A DNA stretch of 54,191 nt from the NCBI RefSeq assembly GCF_001642725.1, contig NZ_LSUQ01000015.1:1-54191 (forward strand), read 5' to 3'. This DNA is from Ferroacidibacillus organovorans. Lineage in GTDB: Bacteria > Bacillota > Bacilli > Alicyclobacillales > SLC66. The notes beneath the pieces are model-generated. The model was not told the origin of the DNA, ran no database searches, and worked only from the letters and a program-made list of their open reading frames with translations. How positions within the stretch are numbered: the stretch's first letter is position 1; every line of letters begins with the position of its first letter. Both the position numbers and the translations under genes were made by a program. Below, in pieces: positions 1 to 9,843 of the stretch.

Positions 1-1
1 G

Positions 2-643
2 TCTCCCTATGCGGCACTCGGCACGAACAAGCTCGCGGGCACGTTCGCGTCATCGATCAGCACGCTCACGTACATGCGCTCGGGACGAATTCATTGGTCA
101 CTGATTCGCGGCATGATTCCCTTCACACTCGTCGGCGCGTGGCTCGGAGCGACTACAGTCCTGCACGTCAACCAACGCTATCTACAGTTGACCATTTTTT
201 TCGCCATCGTCATCATTGCCATTCTTACGCTGGTCAGGCGTTCCCTCGGAAAAACCAATGCGTTTGCAGGTGTGACGACCGGTATCCGGATCAGCTCATC
301 CATCGCGGCATTCGCACTCGGTTTTTATGACGGGTTCATCGGCCCTGGTACGGGCTCCTTTCTACTCTTTCTTTTTCTCAGCGCATACCGATTTGATTTT
401 GTCTTGGCGGCAGGCAATGGCAGAGTCCTCAATTTCGCGAGCAACATCGCCGCTCTGGTTTATTTTGCTTTGCACGGTGAAGTCGCGCTTTTGGAAGGGC
501 TGCCAATGGGCATCGCGATGATGATTGGCGCGCGCATCGGATCAAAGATGGCTGTCAAGCGTGGCGTTCCGTTTATCCGCCCACTGTTTGTCGTCGTTTC
601 GCTCGTGCTCGCGATCAAAATGGCGATCACTGTCTTTCATTGA
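2..643 (+). CDS. TauE/SafE-family membrane transporter, 5' end outside window
   Basis: Integral membrane permease of the TauE/SafE (sulfite exporter/DUF81) family, which moves small organic or sulfur-containing anions across the cytoplasmic membrane; the substrate cannot be told. The frame is open to the first bases of the window and the residues before the first internal ATG (74) already fit the family (an ALGTNKLAG segment), so the true start lies upstream and this is the C-terminal part. Several hydrophobic segments are visible, and the GFYDGFIGPGTGSF stretch matches the conserved glycine-rich loop of the second repeat. The gene stops 85 bases before the methionine/folate gene and is probably a separate unit. 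Confidence 0.85.
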   Translation, partial: SPYAALGTNKLAGTFASSISTLTYMRSGRIHWSLIRGMIPFTLVGAWLGATTVLHVNQRYLQLTIFFAIVIIAILTLVRRSLGKTNAFAGVTTGIRISSSIAAFALGFYDGFIGPGTGSFLLFLFLSAYRFDFVLAAGNGRVLNFASNIAALVYFALHGEVALLEGLPMGIAMMIGARIGSKMAVKRGVPFIRPLFVVVSLVLAIKMAITVFH

Positions 644-728
644 CGATTTGACGTTCCCCGTATAAGCTAAGAAAAATTGCGAGTGACGTGATCGAAGCGA
701 TACGAAATTTGCAGGAAGTGAGAGAGTC

Positions 729-2666
729 ATGGAAGAGAAAAAACATCCTCAAGAGATCGGATCAGCAAACGCAGGGAGACACGAACCCCTTATGGCGCGC
801 ATTGAGCGCGAGGTTTTGATTGCTGATGGCGCGATGGCGACGCAACTCTACCAAATGGGGACTCCCGTCGGAACTTGCTATGAGGCGCTCTGTATCGAGC
901 GACCAAACGCAGTGACGTCCGTCCATCGCTCCTACCTAGAAGCGGGCGCTCAGCTGCTTGAGACCAACACGTTTGGCGCCAATGCGTATGGCTTGGCTCG
1001 CTATGGGCTTGAAGGAAAAGTGGTCGAGATCAATCGCGCGGCTGTGCGCCTTGCGCGCAACGTTGCAGGAGAGCACGCGTATGTGGCAGGCACAGTCGGC
1101 TCGGTCCGCGGCGTGCGTCCAGCGGGGCCTGCGCGTGCAGAACTCGAAGCGATTTACCGCGAACAGATTGATGCACTGCTCACAGAGGGACCTGACGCGC
1201 TGCTTTTTGAAACGTTTTATGATTTGGATGAATTGGAGATTGCTCTTTACGTCGCACGCTCCTTGACCGCACTTCCGACGATTGCGCAACTGTCACTGAT
1301 TGATCTTGGAGTAACGCGCGACGGCGTCGCGCTCTCTGATGCGTTTGCAAGGCTCTATGAACACGGCGCGTCGGTCGTCGGCCTGAACTGTCGCTTCGGA
1401 CCTTCGGATATGCTGCGCGTGTTAGAAAAGGCCCGTTTGCGAGAGACCGATCGCATCTCCGTGTTTCCCAATGCCGGGTTGCTCAGCGTCACAGATGGCG
1501 CGTATCACTACCCGTCAGAGCCTGCCTACTTTGGCGAAATCGCACAGGCTTTTCACACGATGGGTGTGCGTATCCTTGGCGGATGTTGTGGAACGACGCC
1601 AGAGCACATTCGCGCGATGGCGCGCACTGTAGCCGGTAAGGCGCCAATGCCTGTCAAAGTAGGTGGGCAGACGGTGAGCGTCGGGGTAGGGGACGCGCCC
1701 CGTTCGCGCGTGACGGAGCGGATTGACGAGCGCCGGGACGATGCGCAAGTGCTGGTACACGAGAAGGCGCGGCACGATTACACGGTGATCGTCGAACTTG
1801 ATCCGCCGAAGGATCTCTCGCCAAACGTTTTTTTAGAAGGCGCGCGCGCGTTGAGCGATGCGGGTGCCGACGCGGTGACGCTCGCAGATAACTCACTCGC
1901 GGTGACGAGGATGAGCAACATGGCGCTTGGCGCGATGATGAGGCAAATGGACATTGAGCCGCTCCTTCACATGTCCTGTCGCGATCGCAACCTGATCGGC
2001 CAGCAATCCCATCTCATGGGACTCCACGCGCTGGGAATTCGCCAGGTGTTGGCAATCACGGGCGATCCCTCGCGCTTCGGTGATTTCCCTGGCGCTACGT
2101 CCGTGTTTGACGTGTCCTCTTTTGATTTGATCAAGATGATCAAGCAACTTAATGAGGGTCGTTCGTTTACAGGGCGGGCGCTTGATGAATGCGCGCGGTT
2201 TACGGTTGGCGCGGCGTTCAATCCACATGTCCGCCATCTCGACAAGGCGATTCGCCGCCTTGAGCGAAAGATTGAGGCGGGCGCAGATTTTATCATGACC
2301 CAGCCGATTTATGATCCGGAATTCTTTGACGTGCTCGCAGATCTGACGGCGCATCTGAATGTGCCTATCTTTGTCGGCGTCATGCCCCTTTTAAGCGCGC
2401 GTAACGCGGAGTTTTTGCACAATGAGGTGCCTGGCATTACACTGACAGACAATGTGCGAAAACGGATGGCGGAGGCAGGAACTGGCGCACACGCGCGAAG
2501 TGTGGGCGTCGAGATTGCGCGCGAGTTGGTCGATGCCGCCATGAAGCGGTTTCGCGGAATCTACCTCATCACGCCAATGATGCGCTATGAAATGACGGTC
2601 GATCTTGTAAAACATGTCGCGCGCGTGGCGCGTGAGGTGGATCAGGCGGGAGCGACGCCCGCGTAG
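729..2666 (+). CDS. Bifunctional homocysteine S-methyltransferase / 5,10-methylenetetrahydrofolate reductase
   Basis: Two-domain cytosolic enzyme of methionine and one-carbon metabolism, like YitJ of Bacillus. Residues about 25-310 form a homocysteine S-methyltransferase domain: the zinc ligands are visible as the Cys in GLNCRFGP and the Cys pair in GGCCGTTPEHI. Residues about 345-640 form a MetF-type reductase barrel. At 645 residues it has normal length for the fusion. The ATG at 729 follows a purine-rich AGGAAGTGAGAGAG stretch. The 85-base upstream gap is too short for a SAM riboswitch and I see none. The Lrp-type regulator follows after 17 bases and may be co-transcribed. Confidence 0.93.
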   Translation: MEEKKHPQEIGSANAGRHEPLMARIEREVLIADGAMATQLYQMGTPVGTCYEALCIERPNAVTSVHRSYLEAGAQLLETNTFGANAYGLARYGLEGKVVEINRAAVRLARNVAGEHAYVAGTVGSVRGVRPAGPARAELEAIYREQIDALLTEGPDALLFETFYDLDELEIALYVARSLTALPTIAQLSLIDLGVTRDGVALSDAFARLYEHGASVVGLNCRFGPSDMLRVLEKARLRETDRISVFPNAGLLSVTDGAYHYPSEPAYFGEIAQAFHTMGVRILGGCCGTTPEHIRAMARTVAGKAPMPVKVGGQTVSVGVGDAPRSRVTERIDERRDDAQVLVHEKARHDYTVIVELDPPKDLSPNVFLEGARALSDAGADAVTLADNSLAVTRMSNMALGAMMRQMDIEPLLHMSCRDRNLIGQQSHLMGLHALGIRQVLAITGDPSRFGDFPGATSVFDVSSFDLIKMIKQLNEGRSFTGRALDECARFTVGAAFNPHVRHLDKAIRRLERKIEAGADFIMTQPIYDPEFFDVLADLTAHLNVPIFVGVMPLLSARNAEFLHNEVPGITLTDNVRKRMAEAGTGAHARSVGVEIARELVDAAMKRFRGIYLITPMMRYEMTVDLVKHVARVAREVDQAGATPA

Positions 2667-2683
2667 GGGATGCTTTTCGATGC

Positions 2684-3142
2684 ATGCGTTTGGAGGAATG
2701 CGCGATCGATGAAATAAGTTTGGCGATTATACGGTTTTTGCAGCAGGATGGACGGATCTCCAATACGGAGATTGCTCACCGCCTAGAGATCTCAGAGGGC
2801 ACTGTGCGTGCGCGCATCAATAAGCTTATAAGCGATGGGGTACTGCGCATCGTTGCGGCGGTTGATCCGGTCAAGGTGGGAAAAAAGGCGCTCGCCATCA
2901 TTGGCCTCCAGACGTCGCTGCCAGAGCGCGAGCGTGTGGCGGAAAAATTATCGGCGTTTCCTGAGATCCGATTTATGGCATACACCACAGGGAATTACGA
3001 CATCATTGTGGAAGTATACGCTGAGTCAAATGAGCAATTGCTGGAGTTTGTGAACCAAAACCTGTCAACGATTGAAGGTATACAAAAGGCAGAACTATCT
3101 CTTCAACTAAAAATTGTCCGGGATTCATATACGTGGCTGTGA
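2684..3142 (+). CDS. Lrp/AsnC-family transcriptional regulator
   Basis: DNA-binding regulator of the feast/famine family: an N-terminal winged helix-turn-helix (about residues 10-65, with the core NTEIAHRLEISEGTVRARI) followed by a RAM/alpha-beta ligand-binding and oligomerisation domain (about 75-150). At 152 residues it has family length. The start is uncertain: the ATG at 2684 has only a weak ribosome-binding site, while a good GGAGG lies inside the frame at 2692-2696 with no normal start codon at the right distance after it. It follows the methionine-synthesis gene by 17 bases and could control amino-acid metabolism; the effector is unknown. Confidence 0.9.
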   Translation: MRLEECAIDEISLAIIRFLQQDGRISNTEIAHRLEISEGTVRARINKLISDGVLRIVAAVDPVKVGKKALAIIGLQTSLPERERVAEKLSAFPEIRFMAYTTGNYDIIVEVYAESNEQLLEFVNQNLSTIEGIQKAELSLQLKIVRDSYTWL

Positions 3143-3206
3143 TGTCACGCAGGAGAATTGGATCTTGACGTTTCATAGGATGGGAACCGCTGTTCTACTA
3201 AAAAAG

Positions 3207-3234
3207 AAAGCCCGCGCAAAGGTGGGCTTTTTTT
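3207..3234 (+). terminator. Intrinsic terminator after the Lrp-type regulator
   Basis: AAAGCCC at 3207-3213 pairs with GGGCTTT at 3224-3230 and is followed by a run of T. It closes the unit with the methionine enzyme and regulator genes. Confidence 0.85.
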
Positions 3235-3255
3235 ATGTTTGCTCTGTTGTATAAT
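3227..3255 (+). promoter_or_regulatory. Likely promoter of the DRTGG-CBS-hotdog gene
   Basis: A perfect -10 hexamer TATAAT lies at 3250-3255, 31 bases before the TTG start. The -35 region falls in the T-rich tail of the preceding terminator and has no good TTGACA match, so only the -10 is firm. Confidence 0.5.
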
Positions 3256-3285
3256 AGACGCTGACATTATAGAGGGGGAGAGCCG

Positions 3286-4590
3286 TTGTTAACAAAGCAC
3301 GATCAGATTTTGCAACATATTGAAGGGCTCCCGGTCGGATACAGAATTTCAGTGCGACAGATTGCGAAACAGTTAGGCGTGAGTGAAGGAACAGCTTATC
3401 GCGCGATTAAGGAAGCGGAAGGGCAGGGCCTGGTGTCCACGATTGAGCGAGTGGGTACCGTACGTATTGAGCGAAAGCAGCGCAGGGATATCGATCGTCT
3501 CACGTTTGCAGAGGTGGTCAACATCGTCGACGGATCGGTGTTAGGCGGACGTAGTGGACTTCACAAAACGCTTCACAAATTTGTCATTGGCGCGATGGAA
3601 CTCGAAGCGATGATGAAATATGTGGAGTCGGGTTCTTTGATGATTGTCGGCAATCGTCAGGAGGTTCACGTCGCAGCGCTGGAGATGGGGGCGGCGGTTC
3701 TCGTCACGGGCGGATTTACGGTCAGTACCCGCGTGGCTGAACTCGCTGATCGGCTCGAACTCCCGGTCATTTCGTCGACATATGACACCTTTTCTGTCGC
3801 CTCGATGATCAATCGGGCGATCTATGACAGGCTTATTAAAAAGGAAATTCTGCTCGTCGAAGACATCCTTGGGAATCATGTGCCTTCTGTGCTTTATGAC
3901 ACGCAGACGGTGGAAAACTATCGCGAGCTTGTCGATACGACGGGTCACTCGCGCTTCCCCGTTCTTCGCGAAGATGGCAAACTTACGGGTGTCATTGCGG
4001 CAAAGGATGTGTACGGACAAGAACCTGTGACGCTGATTGCGCGGGTGATGACGCGCCAACCGATCTCGGTGACGCCAAAGACGTCCGTCGCATCGGCCGC
4101 TCACCTCATGGTGTGGGAAGGCTTGGAACTGCTCCCGGTCATCGAGTTTCGCCGCCTGGTTGGCGTGATCAGTCGCCAAGATGTCATTCGCGCGCTTCAA
4201 TATAATCAAAAGCAGCCGCAGATGGGCGAGACGCTTGAGGATGTCGTTCTCAGTCGCTTTGCTGAGACGTACGAGGAGCAGACGCTCTCACTCGCGGGCG
4301 AGGTGACACCACAAATGTCGACGACGCACGGGGGACTCTCGCCGGGTGCGTTTATGACAATCGTAGGTGAGGCGGCTATGAATGTTTTGCGCAGACATCG
4401 CGACACGAACATGCTGATTGAAAACGCCACACTTTATTTTCTGAAACCCGTTCAGATTGATCAACGTGTCGAGGCGCGCGCGCGCGTGGTAGATGTCGGT
4501 CGCAAGATGGGAAAGGTGGATGTCGAGCTTTTCCGTCAAAATGAATTGGTGGGAAAAGCGCTGCTGACCGTTCAAATGTTAGAGCGGTAA
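3286..4590 (+). CDS. HTH-DRTGG-CBS-hotdog regulatory protein (YtoI-like)
   Basis: Multidomain cytosolic protein resembling YtoI of Bacillus and SpxR of streptococci. Order: N-terminal helix-turn-helix (about 1-60), a DRTGG domain (about 70-185), a pair of CBS motifs (about 195-310) that in the family bind adenine nucleotides, and a C-terminal hotdog thioesterase-like domain (about 320-430). The 434 residues match the family. The start is a TTG with AGAGGGGGAG five bases upstream. The role of the family is regulatory and poorly defined; here it precedes dnaE by 87 bases, without obvious functional link. Confidence 0.85.
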   Translation: MLTKHDQILQHIEGLPVGYRISVRQIAKQLGVSEGTAYRAIKEAEGQGLVSTIERVGTVRIERKQRRDIDRLTFAEVVNIVDGSVLGGRSGLHKTLHKFVIGAMELEAMMKYVESGSLMIVGNRQEVHVAALEMGAAVLVTGGFTVSTRVAELADRLELPVISSTYDTFSVASMINRAIYDRLIKKEILLVEDILGNHVPSVLYDTQTVENYRELVDTTGHSRFPVLREDGKLTGVIAAKDVYGQEPVTLIARVMTRQPISVTPKTSVASAAHLMVWEGLELLPVIEFRRLVGVISRQDVIRALQYNQKQPQMGETLEDVVLSRFAETYEEQTLSLAGEVTPQMSTTHGGLSPGAFMTIVGEAAMNVLRRHRDTNMLIENATLYFLKPVQIDQRVEARARVVDVGRKMGKVDVELFRQNELVGKALLTVQMLER

Positions 4591-4677
4591 TCGACAGGAT
4601 TCGCGGCGCGTATCGAAGTGATCCGATCTCTGGTGTAGACTGCGCGTGGTTTGAGAGGATAGGGAGACGAAAGACCG

Positions 4678-7600
4678 ATGATTCATCTGCGAACATACAG
4701 TGAATATAGCCTGCTCTACAGCGCCGCGCGCGCCAGCGAGCTGGGCTCGTTTGCGTTTCGTCAAGGGATGGAGGCGCTCGGAGTCGTTGATCGCTTTCAA
4801 CTTTTTGGCTTGCCCGCGGTCGCGCGTGCGCTTGAAGATCAGCAGGTGCGTCCGCTCCTTGGCATGACGGTGCGTATCGCGCCGACGCTTGAGGAGCGAG
4901 ACCGCAGGCGTGCGCTTTTGCAAATTAGTGAAGTGAGCGTGCTTGCGCAGTCAGATGAGGGATACCGTCAACTCATGCGGCTCGCATCTTCTGTGTCCCT
5001 TGATCCGCTCGATTTGAAGCGCATCAGTGAGCAGACGCTGTTTGAAAATACCCGCGGCCTGCTTTGCTTGACGGGGGATCGCGAGGGGCCTGTGGAAGTG
5101 GCGCTTTCGCAAAATGAAGAGCAGCGCGCGCTGCGCAGTCTCTCAGCGCTCATAGAGGCGTTTGGTCGCGATGCGGTCTATATCGAGATGGCGAGAAGTG
5201 GACAGGCTGACGAGCGGGAGCGCGGAGAGCGATTGCAGGCGCTTGCACGAAAGATCGGATTACCCATTGTTGGGACGAGCCCGGTGCGTCACATGACACC
5301 GCCTGACATCCGTCTGCTTGATGTGCTGGCAGGCGTCGAACAGGGCATCACGCTCGCGGAGGCGGCGGCGCTGCGCCCGCGCGGCGCGAGCTTCCATTTT
5401 CGCTCGCAAGAAGAGATGGAGACGCTTTTTGCGGATTGCCCGGCGGCGCTCGCGACAACTGTCGAGGTGGCGGATCGCTGTCGAGCCATGATCCCGTCGC
5501 AATCGTTCGCCATGCCGCGCTACGCCCTGCCCGAGCGGATGACCGAGGCGCAAGCGCTCGAAAAACTCGCATATGATCGTTTGACTCGCCGCGTCACCCA
5601 GCCAACGGATGTCTACACAGAACGGCTCCGCTATGAGCTCGCGGTGATTGAGCGGATGGGGTTTTCCGGATATTTTCTCATCGTCTGGGATTTTATGCGC
5701 TTTGCTCGACGGCAAGGCATCACGACAGGCCCTGGGCGTGGATCGGCGGCCGGCAGTCTGGTTTCATACGTGTTGTCGATTACGGATGTGGACCCGATTG
5801 TGCACGACTTGTTGTTCGAGCGTTTTTTGAATCCGGAGCGCGTTTCTTGGCCAGATATCGACATCGACTTTGAGACGGAGCGCCGCCACGAAGTGGTTTC
5901 GTATGTCGCGATGACATACGGGCTCGATCACGTCGCACATATCGGGACGCTTGGAACGTTTGCTTCGCGCGCCGCCGTGCGTGACGTTGCGCGCGTGCTC
6001 GGCGTAGCCGCTGGGTCCCTGCAACCGCTGCTCGACGCGCTTCCGTCGATACCGGGGACAACGCTTGCGGGCGCACTGCGTGAAGACGCAGCGCTCGCGC
6101 AGCGCGTCGCGCGCGATCCGACCATGCAGCGCGTTGTACAGTTTGCCCTCGGAATTGAGGGCCTTCCCCGCCACACATCGATCCATGCGGCAGGTGTCGT
6201 CATTTCACCGCGCCCGCTTACCGATTTGGTTCCACTGATGGCTGGGGCGGATGAAGTGCGGGTCACACAGTATGCCATGGAAGATGTTGAGGCGTTGGGA
6301 CTCTTAAAGATGGATTTTCTAGGACTCAAAACGCTTACACTGTGTGATCGCACCATTCGCTACATTCGCGATGTGCGAGGGGAGAGCGTGCACGTCGAGG
6401 CGTTGACACTTAACGAGGCGACGATTGAATTGCTCTCACAAGGGGATACAGACGGTTGTTTCCAACTCGAATCACCTGGCGTTAAACATGTGTTGCGCGA
6501 GATGAAACCGCGCAACCTAGAGGATTTGATCGCTGTCATCTCCTTGTACCGGCCCGGACCCATGGAGCAGATTCCTGCGTTTTTACGCGCGCGAAGCGGG
6601 ACCGTCGCGCCGCGCTACGAGGTGCCGGAACTTGAGCCGATCTTGCGTTCGACGTTTGGCATTCTCGTTTATCAAGAGCAGATCATGCAGATTGCGTCGC
6701 GCCTTGCCGGATTCTCTCTGGGCGAGGCAGACGTTTTGCGCCGCGCGGTATCAAAAAAGAAACGTGACGTTCTGGATGAGTGGCGCGGAAGATTTTTAGA
6801 AGGATGTGCGTCCAGAGGTGTTATTGCGCTTCACGCAGAGCGGGTGTATGACCTGATCGTGCGCTTTGCGGACTATGGGTTTAATCGTTCGCACGCGGCA
6901 GCCTATGCGCTGCTCGCGGTGCGCACCGCGGCGCTCAAGGCGAATTATCGCCCGGAATTCATGTCGGCGCTGATGAACGAGCAGATGGCCCGCCCTGACA
7001 AGTTGGCGCACTACGCGAGTGCCTGTCGGCGCGCGGGGATCGCGGTTCTGCCGCCTGACATCAACTTGAGTGGAGAGGAATGCCGACCGGAGCGCACATT
7101 GTCTGGCGCGGTCGCGATTCGCTTGAGTCTTGAGGCGATCAAATACGTGGGGAATGCGGCTGTACGCCACCTGCTTGAATTGCGTGAAGCGGGGGCGTTT
7201 TTATCGGTGCGCGATTTGCTTTTGCGATCGGATAGCCGGGTGCTGACACGGCGAGTGACCGAAAGTCTGGTGCAGGCGGGTGCGCTCGATTCGCTCGGAG
7301 GGCGAAATGCGATGCTTTACGCGGTGAAACAATGGTTTGATGAGCGGGAGTTGCCAAGTTCGCGGGGGAAAACACGGTTGACAAAAAACGCTTCGGAGTC
7401 AGCGCTGTCCCTTTTTGATGATGACGTGCGCGAGGCGCTACGCGATAACCCCGCTGAGGCTGCTGTTGGAAAGGTCGTGGCGAACGATCCGGTCACGCTT
7501 GAACTTCCGGAGCAGTGTGACGCGTGGGAGCGGGAATTGATCGGATTTGTCGTTAGCCGCGATCCGTTTTCAGAACTGATCATGCTGCGCGAAACTGCAC

Positions 7601-8184
7601 GACTCCCAGATCTCGCGCGGGCAAAGGAGCGCGCAAAAAAGGAACCGACGGATGTCGTGGCGCGTCTCCTACACGTGCGTCAGACAAAGACCCGACGCGG
7701 AGAACCGATGGCTTTTTTGCAAGTGGAAGATGAATCGGATCGCGCGGAGGTCGTCTTGTTTCCGTCTCTCTTTCGGACGCTCCGGGAGGAACCGACCAGC
7801 GGTCGACTCTGCTTTTTGCAGATGCGCACCGATGCGCGCTCCTCAGGACTTGTCGCAATGCGCTTCTCGTACACCCCCCCGGAAGGCGTAGGGGTGTCGG
7901 TGAGTTCACCTCCTGTTGCGCTGACGCAGGTGGTGGATGCGCGCGCGACTTCAGCAAAACGCCTTTGGTTGCGCATCGATCAGGAGCTTGATCACTCCGT
8001 TGAAAGCTTGCGCGCACTGCGCGAGATTCTGGTGCGTTATCCAGGGGATGTCCCCGTAATCCTCAGCTATTCATCCGGTCAAAATCGGCTGCTGGAGTCT
8101 GTTCGCGTCGATCTCTCAAAGGCCTTGGCGCGCGAATTGCTTACGCTTTTGTCGAAGAACGCAATCCGCGTAACAGATGAATAG
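4678..8184 (+). CDS. dnaE: DNA polymerase III alpha subunit, DnaE type
   Basis: Replicative or error-prone C-family DNA polymerase. The order is an N-terminal PHP domain (about 1-210), then palm, thumb and fingers with GPGRGSAAGS near residue 351 and the catalytic acidic motif PDIDIDF near 393, a helix-hairpin-helix region, and an OB-fold (about 960-1050). The 1168 residues suit a Firmicute DnaE that works beside PolC. The PHP metal site looks degenerate: the usual His-x-x-x-His start reads HLRTY and the usual Asp-His reads VVDRF, so phosphoesterase or proofreading activity is unlikely. The ATG follows AGGGAGACGAAAGACCG. The neighbour malic enzyme has its own promoter. Confidence 0.96.
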   Translation: MIHLRTYSEYSLLYSAARASELGSFAFRQGMEALGVVDRFQLFGLPAVARALEDQQVRPLLGMTVRIAPTLEERDRRRALLQISEVSVLAQSDEGYRQLMRLASSVSLDPLDLKRISEQTLFENTRGLLCLTGDREGPVEVALSQNEEQRALRSLSALIEAFGRDAVYIEMARSGQADERERGERLQALARKIGLPIVGTSPVRHMTPPDIRLLDVLAGVEQGITLAEAAALRPRGASFHFRSQEEMETLFADCPAALATTVEVADRCRAMIPSQSFAMPRYALPERMTEAQALEKLAYDRLTRRVTQPTDVYTERLRYELAVIERMGFSGYFLIVWDFMRFARRQGITTGPGRGSAAGSLVSYVLSITDVDPIVHDLLFERFLNPERVSWPDIDIDFETERRHEVVSYVAMTYGLDHVAHIGTLGTFASRAAVRDVARVLGVAAGSLQPLLDALPSIPGTTLAGALREDAALAQRVARDPTMQRVVQFALGIEGLPRHTSIHAAGVVISPRPLTDLVPLMAGADEVRVTQYAMEDVEALGLLKMDFLGLKTLTLCDRTIRYIRDVRGESVHVEALTLNEATIELLSQGDTDGCFQLESPGVKHVLREMKPRNLEDLIAVISLYRPGPMEQIPAFLRARSGTVAPRYEVPELEPILRSTFGILVYQEQIMQIASRLAGFSLGEADVLRRAVSKKKRDVLDEWRGRFLEGCASRGVIALHAERVYDLIVRFADYGFNRSHAAAYALLAVRTAALKANYRPEFMSALMNEQMARPDKLAHYASACRRAGIAVLPPDINLSGEECRPERTLSGAVAIRLSLEAIKYVGNAAVRHLLELREAGAFLSVRDLLLRSDSRVLTRRVTESLVQAGALDSLGGRNAMLYAVKQWFDERELPSSRGKTRLTKNASESALSLFDDDVREALRDNPAEAAVGKVVANDPVTLELPEQCDAWERELIGFVVSRDPFSELIMLRETARLPDLARAKERAKKEPTDVVARLLHVRQTKTRRGEPMAFLQVEDESDRAEVVLFPSLFRTLREEPTSGRLCFLQMRTDARSSGLVAMRFSYTPPEGVGVSVSSPPVALTQVVDARATSAKRLWLRIDQELDHSVESLRALREILVRYPGDVPVILSYSSGQNRLLESVRVDLSKALARELLTLLSKNAIRVTDE

Positions 8185-8192
8185 ATAAAAAA

Positions 8193-8220
8193 ATGACATC
8201 TTTCAGAAGCGTGCTATAAT
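8193..8220 (+). promoter_or_regulatory. Sigma-A-like promoter of the malic enzyme gene
   Basis: ATGACA (8193-8198) and TATAAT (8215-8220) are 16 bases apart, 63 bases before the ATG. A single mismatch in the -35 makes this a strong housekeeping promoter candidate. Confidence 0.7.
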
Positions 8221-8282
8221 AACTTCACAATTTATGCGTAAGCGTTTGCGAGAGTGGACGTTGTGAGAGGGCGGATTGATGT

Positions 8283-9509
8283 ATGGCGTTGCGGGATGAC
8301 GCACTGAAGTTACACAAGGATGCGGTGGGGAAGATTGCGCTCTCCCCGAAAGTAAAGGTCGTCACGAAAGAAGACTTGAGTCTCGCTTATTCACCTGGTG
8401 TGGCGGAGCCTTGCAAAGAGATCCACCGTGAACCCGAACGCGTGTACGAGTACACCTCGAAATCGAATCTTGTCGCAGTTGTCAGCAATGGCACCGCAGT
8501 GCTTGGCTTAGGAGACATCGGCCCAGCCGCGGCCATGCCCGTCATGGAAGGGAAAGCGGTATTGTTCAAATCGTTTGCAGGGGTTGACGCTTGGCCGCTT
8601 TGCATCGATGCACAGACGGTCGATGAGGTGGTTGCATTTGTGAAAGCGGTTGCCCCAACCTTTGGCGGGATCAATTTGGAAGATATTGCGGCGCCCGCCT
8701 GTTTTGAGATCGAGGAACGCTTAAAAGCGGAACTTGACATTCCGGTTTTTCACGATGATCAGCATGGAACGGCGATTGTCACAATGGCGGCGGTGTTAAA
8801 CGCCTTGATTGTGGCAGGAAAGCGGCTTGAGGACGTCCGTATTGTCGTAAGCGGGGCTGGCGCTGCGGGGATCGCGACGGTCAATCTCCTGTTGTCGGCT
8901 GGCGCCAAGCATGTCGTCATGTGCGACACGAAGGGCGCGATCTATGAGGGGCGCGGTGATCTAAACACGTTGAAGCATAAGATTGCAGCGGTGACCAATC
9001 CTGATCGGATCGTGGGAGATTTGGCACGCGTCCTTGAAGGCGCCGATCTTTTTATTGGTGTCTCGGCGGCGAATGCAGTCACGAAAGAGATGGTGCACTC
9101 TATGAATCGCGATCCGATCCTCTTTGCGATGGCGAATCCTGACCCGGAGATCACACCGGCGGATGCGCTCGCTGCTGGGGCGTTGGTGATTGGGACGGGG
9201 CGCTCGGATTATCCGAATCAGGTCAACAATGTATTGGCGTTTCCGGGAATGTTTCGCGGCGCGCTTGATACGCGTGCGAAGGAAATCAACGAGGCTATGA
9301 AGGTGGCGGCGGCGCACGCGATTGCGAATCTGGTGACGGCTGATGAGTTGTCAGCCGATTATGTGATCCCGCGTCCGTTTGATCCGCGTGTGGCGCCTGC
9401 AGTGGCACAGGCGGTGGCCGAGGCGGCGCTTGCGACAGGTGTTGCGCGAATTCGCGTCGAACCGTCAGAGATCGCTTTGCGCACGCGACTTTTGTCGAGC
9501 ATTCGCTAG
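8283..9509 (+). CDS. NAD(P)-dependent malic enzyme
   Basis: Oxidative decarboxylation of malate to pyruvate in the cytosol. The short bacterial form (408 residues) is seen: an N-terminal malic domain with the SLAYSPGVAEPC start, the catalytic lysine region near GKAVLFKSFAG, the metal site in FHDDQHGTA, and a C-terminal Rossmann domain with VVSGAGAAGIA near residue 190. It sits upstream of accD-accA, pfkA and pyk, so this stretch gathers enzymes around pyruvate and acetyl-CoA. An ATG four bases earlier is out of frame; 8283 is taken as start. Cofactor choice between NAD and NADP cannot be read with confidence. Confidence 0.93.
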   Translation: MALRDDALKLHKDAVGKIALSPKVKVVTKEDLSLAYSPGVAEPCKEIHREPERVYEYTSKSNLVAVVSNGTAVLGLGDIGPAAAMPVMEGKAVLFKSFAGVDAWPLCIDAQTVDEVVAFVKAVAPTFGGINLEDIAAPACFEIEERLKAELDIPVFHDDQHGTAIVTMAAVLNALIVAGKRLEDVRIVVSGAGAAGIATVNLLLSAGAKHVVMCDTKGAIYEGRGDLNTLKHKIAAVTNPDRIVGDLARVLEGADLFIGVSAANAVTKEMVHSMNRDPILFAMANPDPEITPADALAAGALVIGTGRSDYPNQVNNVLAFPGMFRGALDTRAKEINEAMKVAAAHAIANLVTADELSADYVIPRPFDPRVAPAVAQAVAEAALATGVARIRVEPSEIALRTRLLSSIR

Positions 9510-9582
9510 GCTTTCTTTCTTGCACGTCTTCTTTTTGCCGTGTTAAGATGGACGATGAGATAGGGTAGCGAGGTGATGCGCA

Positions 9583-9783
9583 ATGTGGACGGTGATCTAT
9601 ATCGCCCATACGTTGCGCCTTGCGGAGCAGATTCAGAGCCGCTTGACGACGGATGGTTTTCTAGTGAAGTTGCGAGCGGCAAACGGTATGCACCAGCAGT
9701 ATGAGATCCTCGTCCCGGAGACGGAACTGGAAGACGTGCGAGATACGCTTCGGGAGATTTTGCACTCTTCCTTGCTCGGATAG
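9583..9783 (+). CDS. Small DUF2007-like protein
   Basis: A 66-residue protein between malic enzyme and accD. It begins MWTVIYIAHTLRLAEQIQ and ends with a helix VRDTLREIL, with a central ILVPETELEDV segment. This pattern resembles the small 'prokaryotic signal transducing' DUF2007 fold, but the match is from memory of the pattern only. The function is unknown. It has a normal AGGTGATGCGCA leader, and the 60-base gap to accD suggests possible co-transcription. Confidence 0.7.
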   Translation: MWTVIYIAHTLRLAEQIQSRLTTDGFLVKLRAANGMHQQYEILVPETELEDVRDTLREILHSSLLG

Positions 9784-9843
9784 AGTCGTAATGAATCCAT
9801 GATGTGTCTGAGCCGAATGAAGCGTTGATGATGAGGTGACCTG

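Noticed and set aside
643-729. SAM riboswitch upstream of the methionine gene
   Set aside because: Only 85 bases are available and no SAM riboswitch core or terminator is seen.
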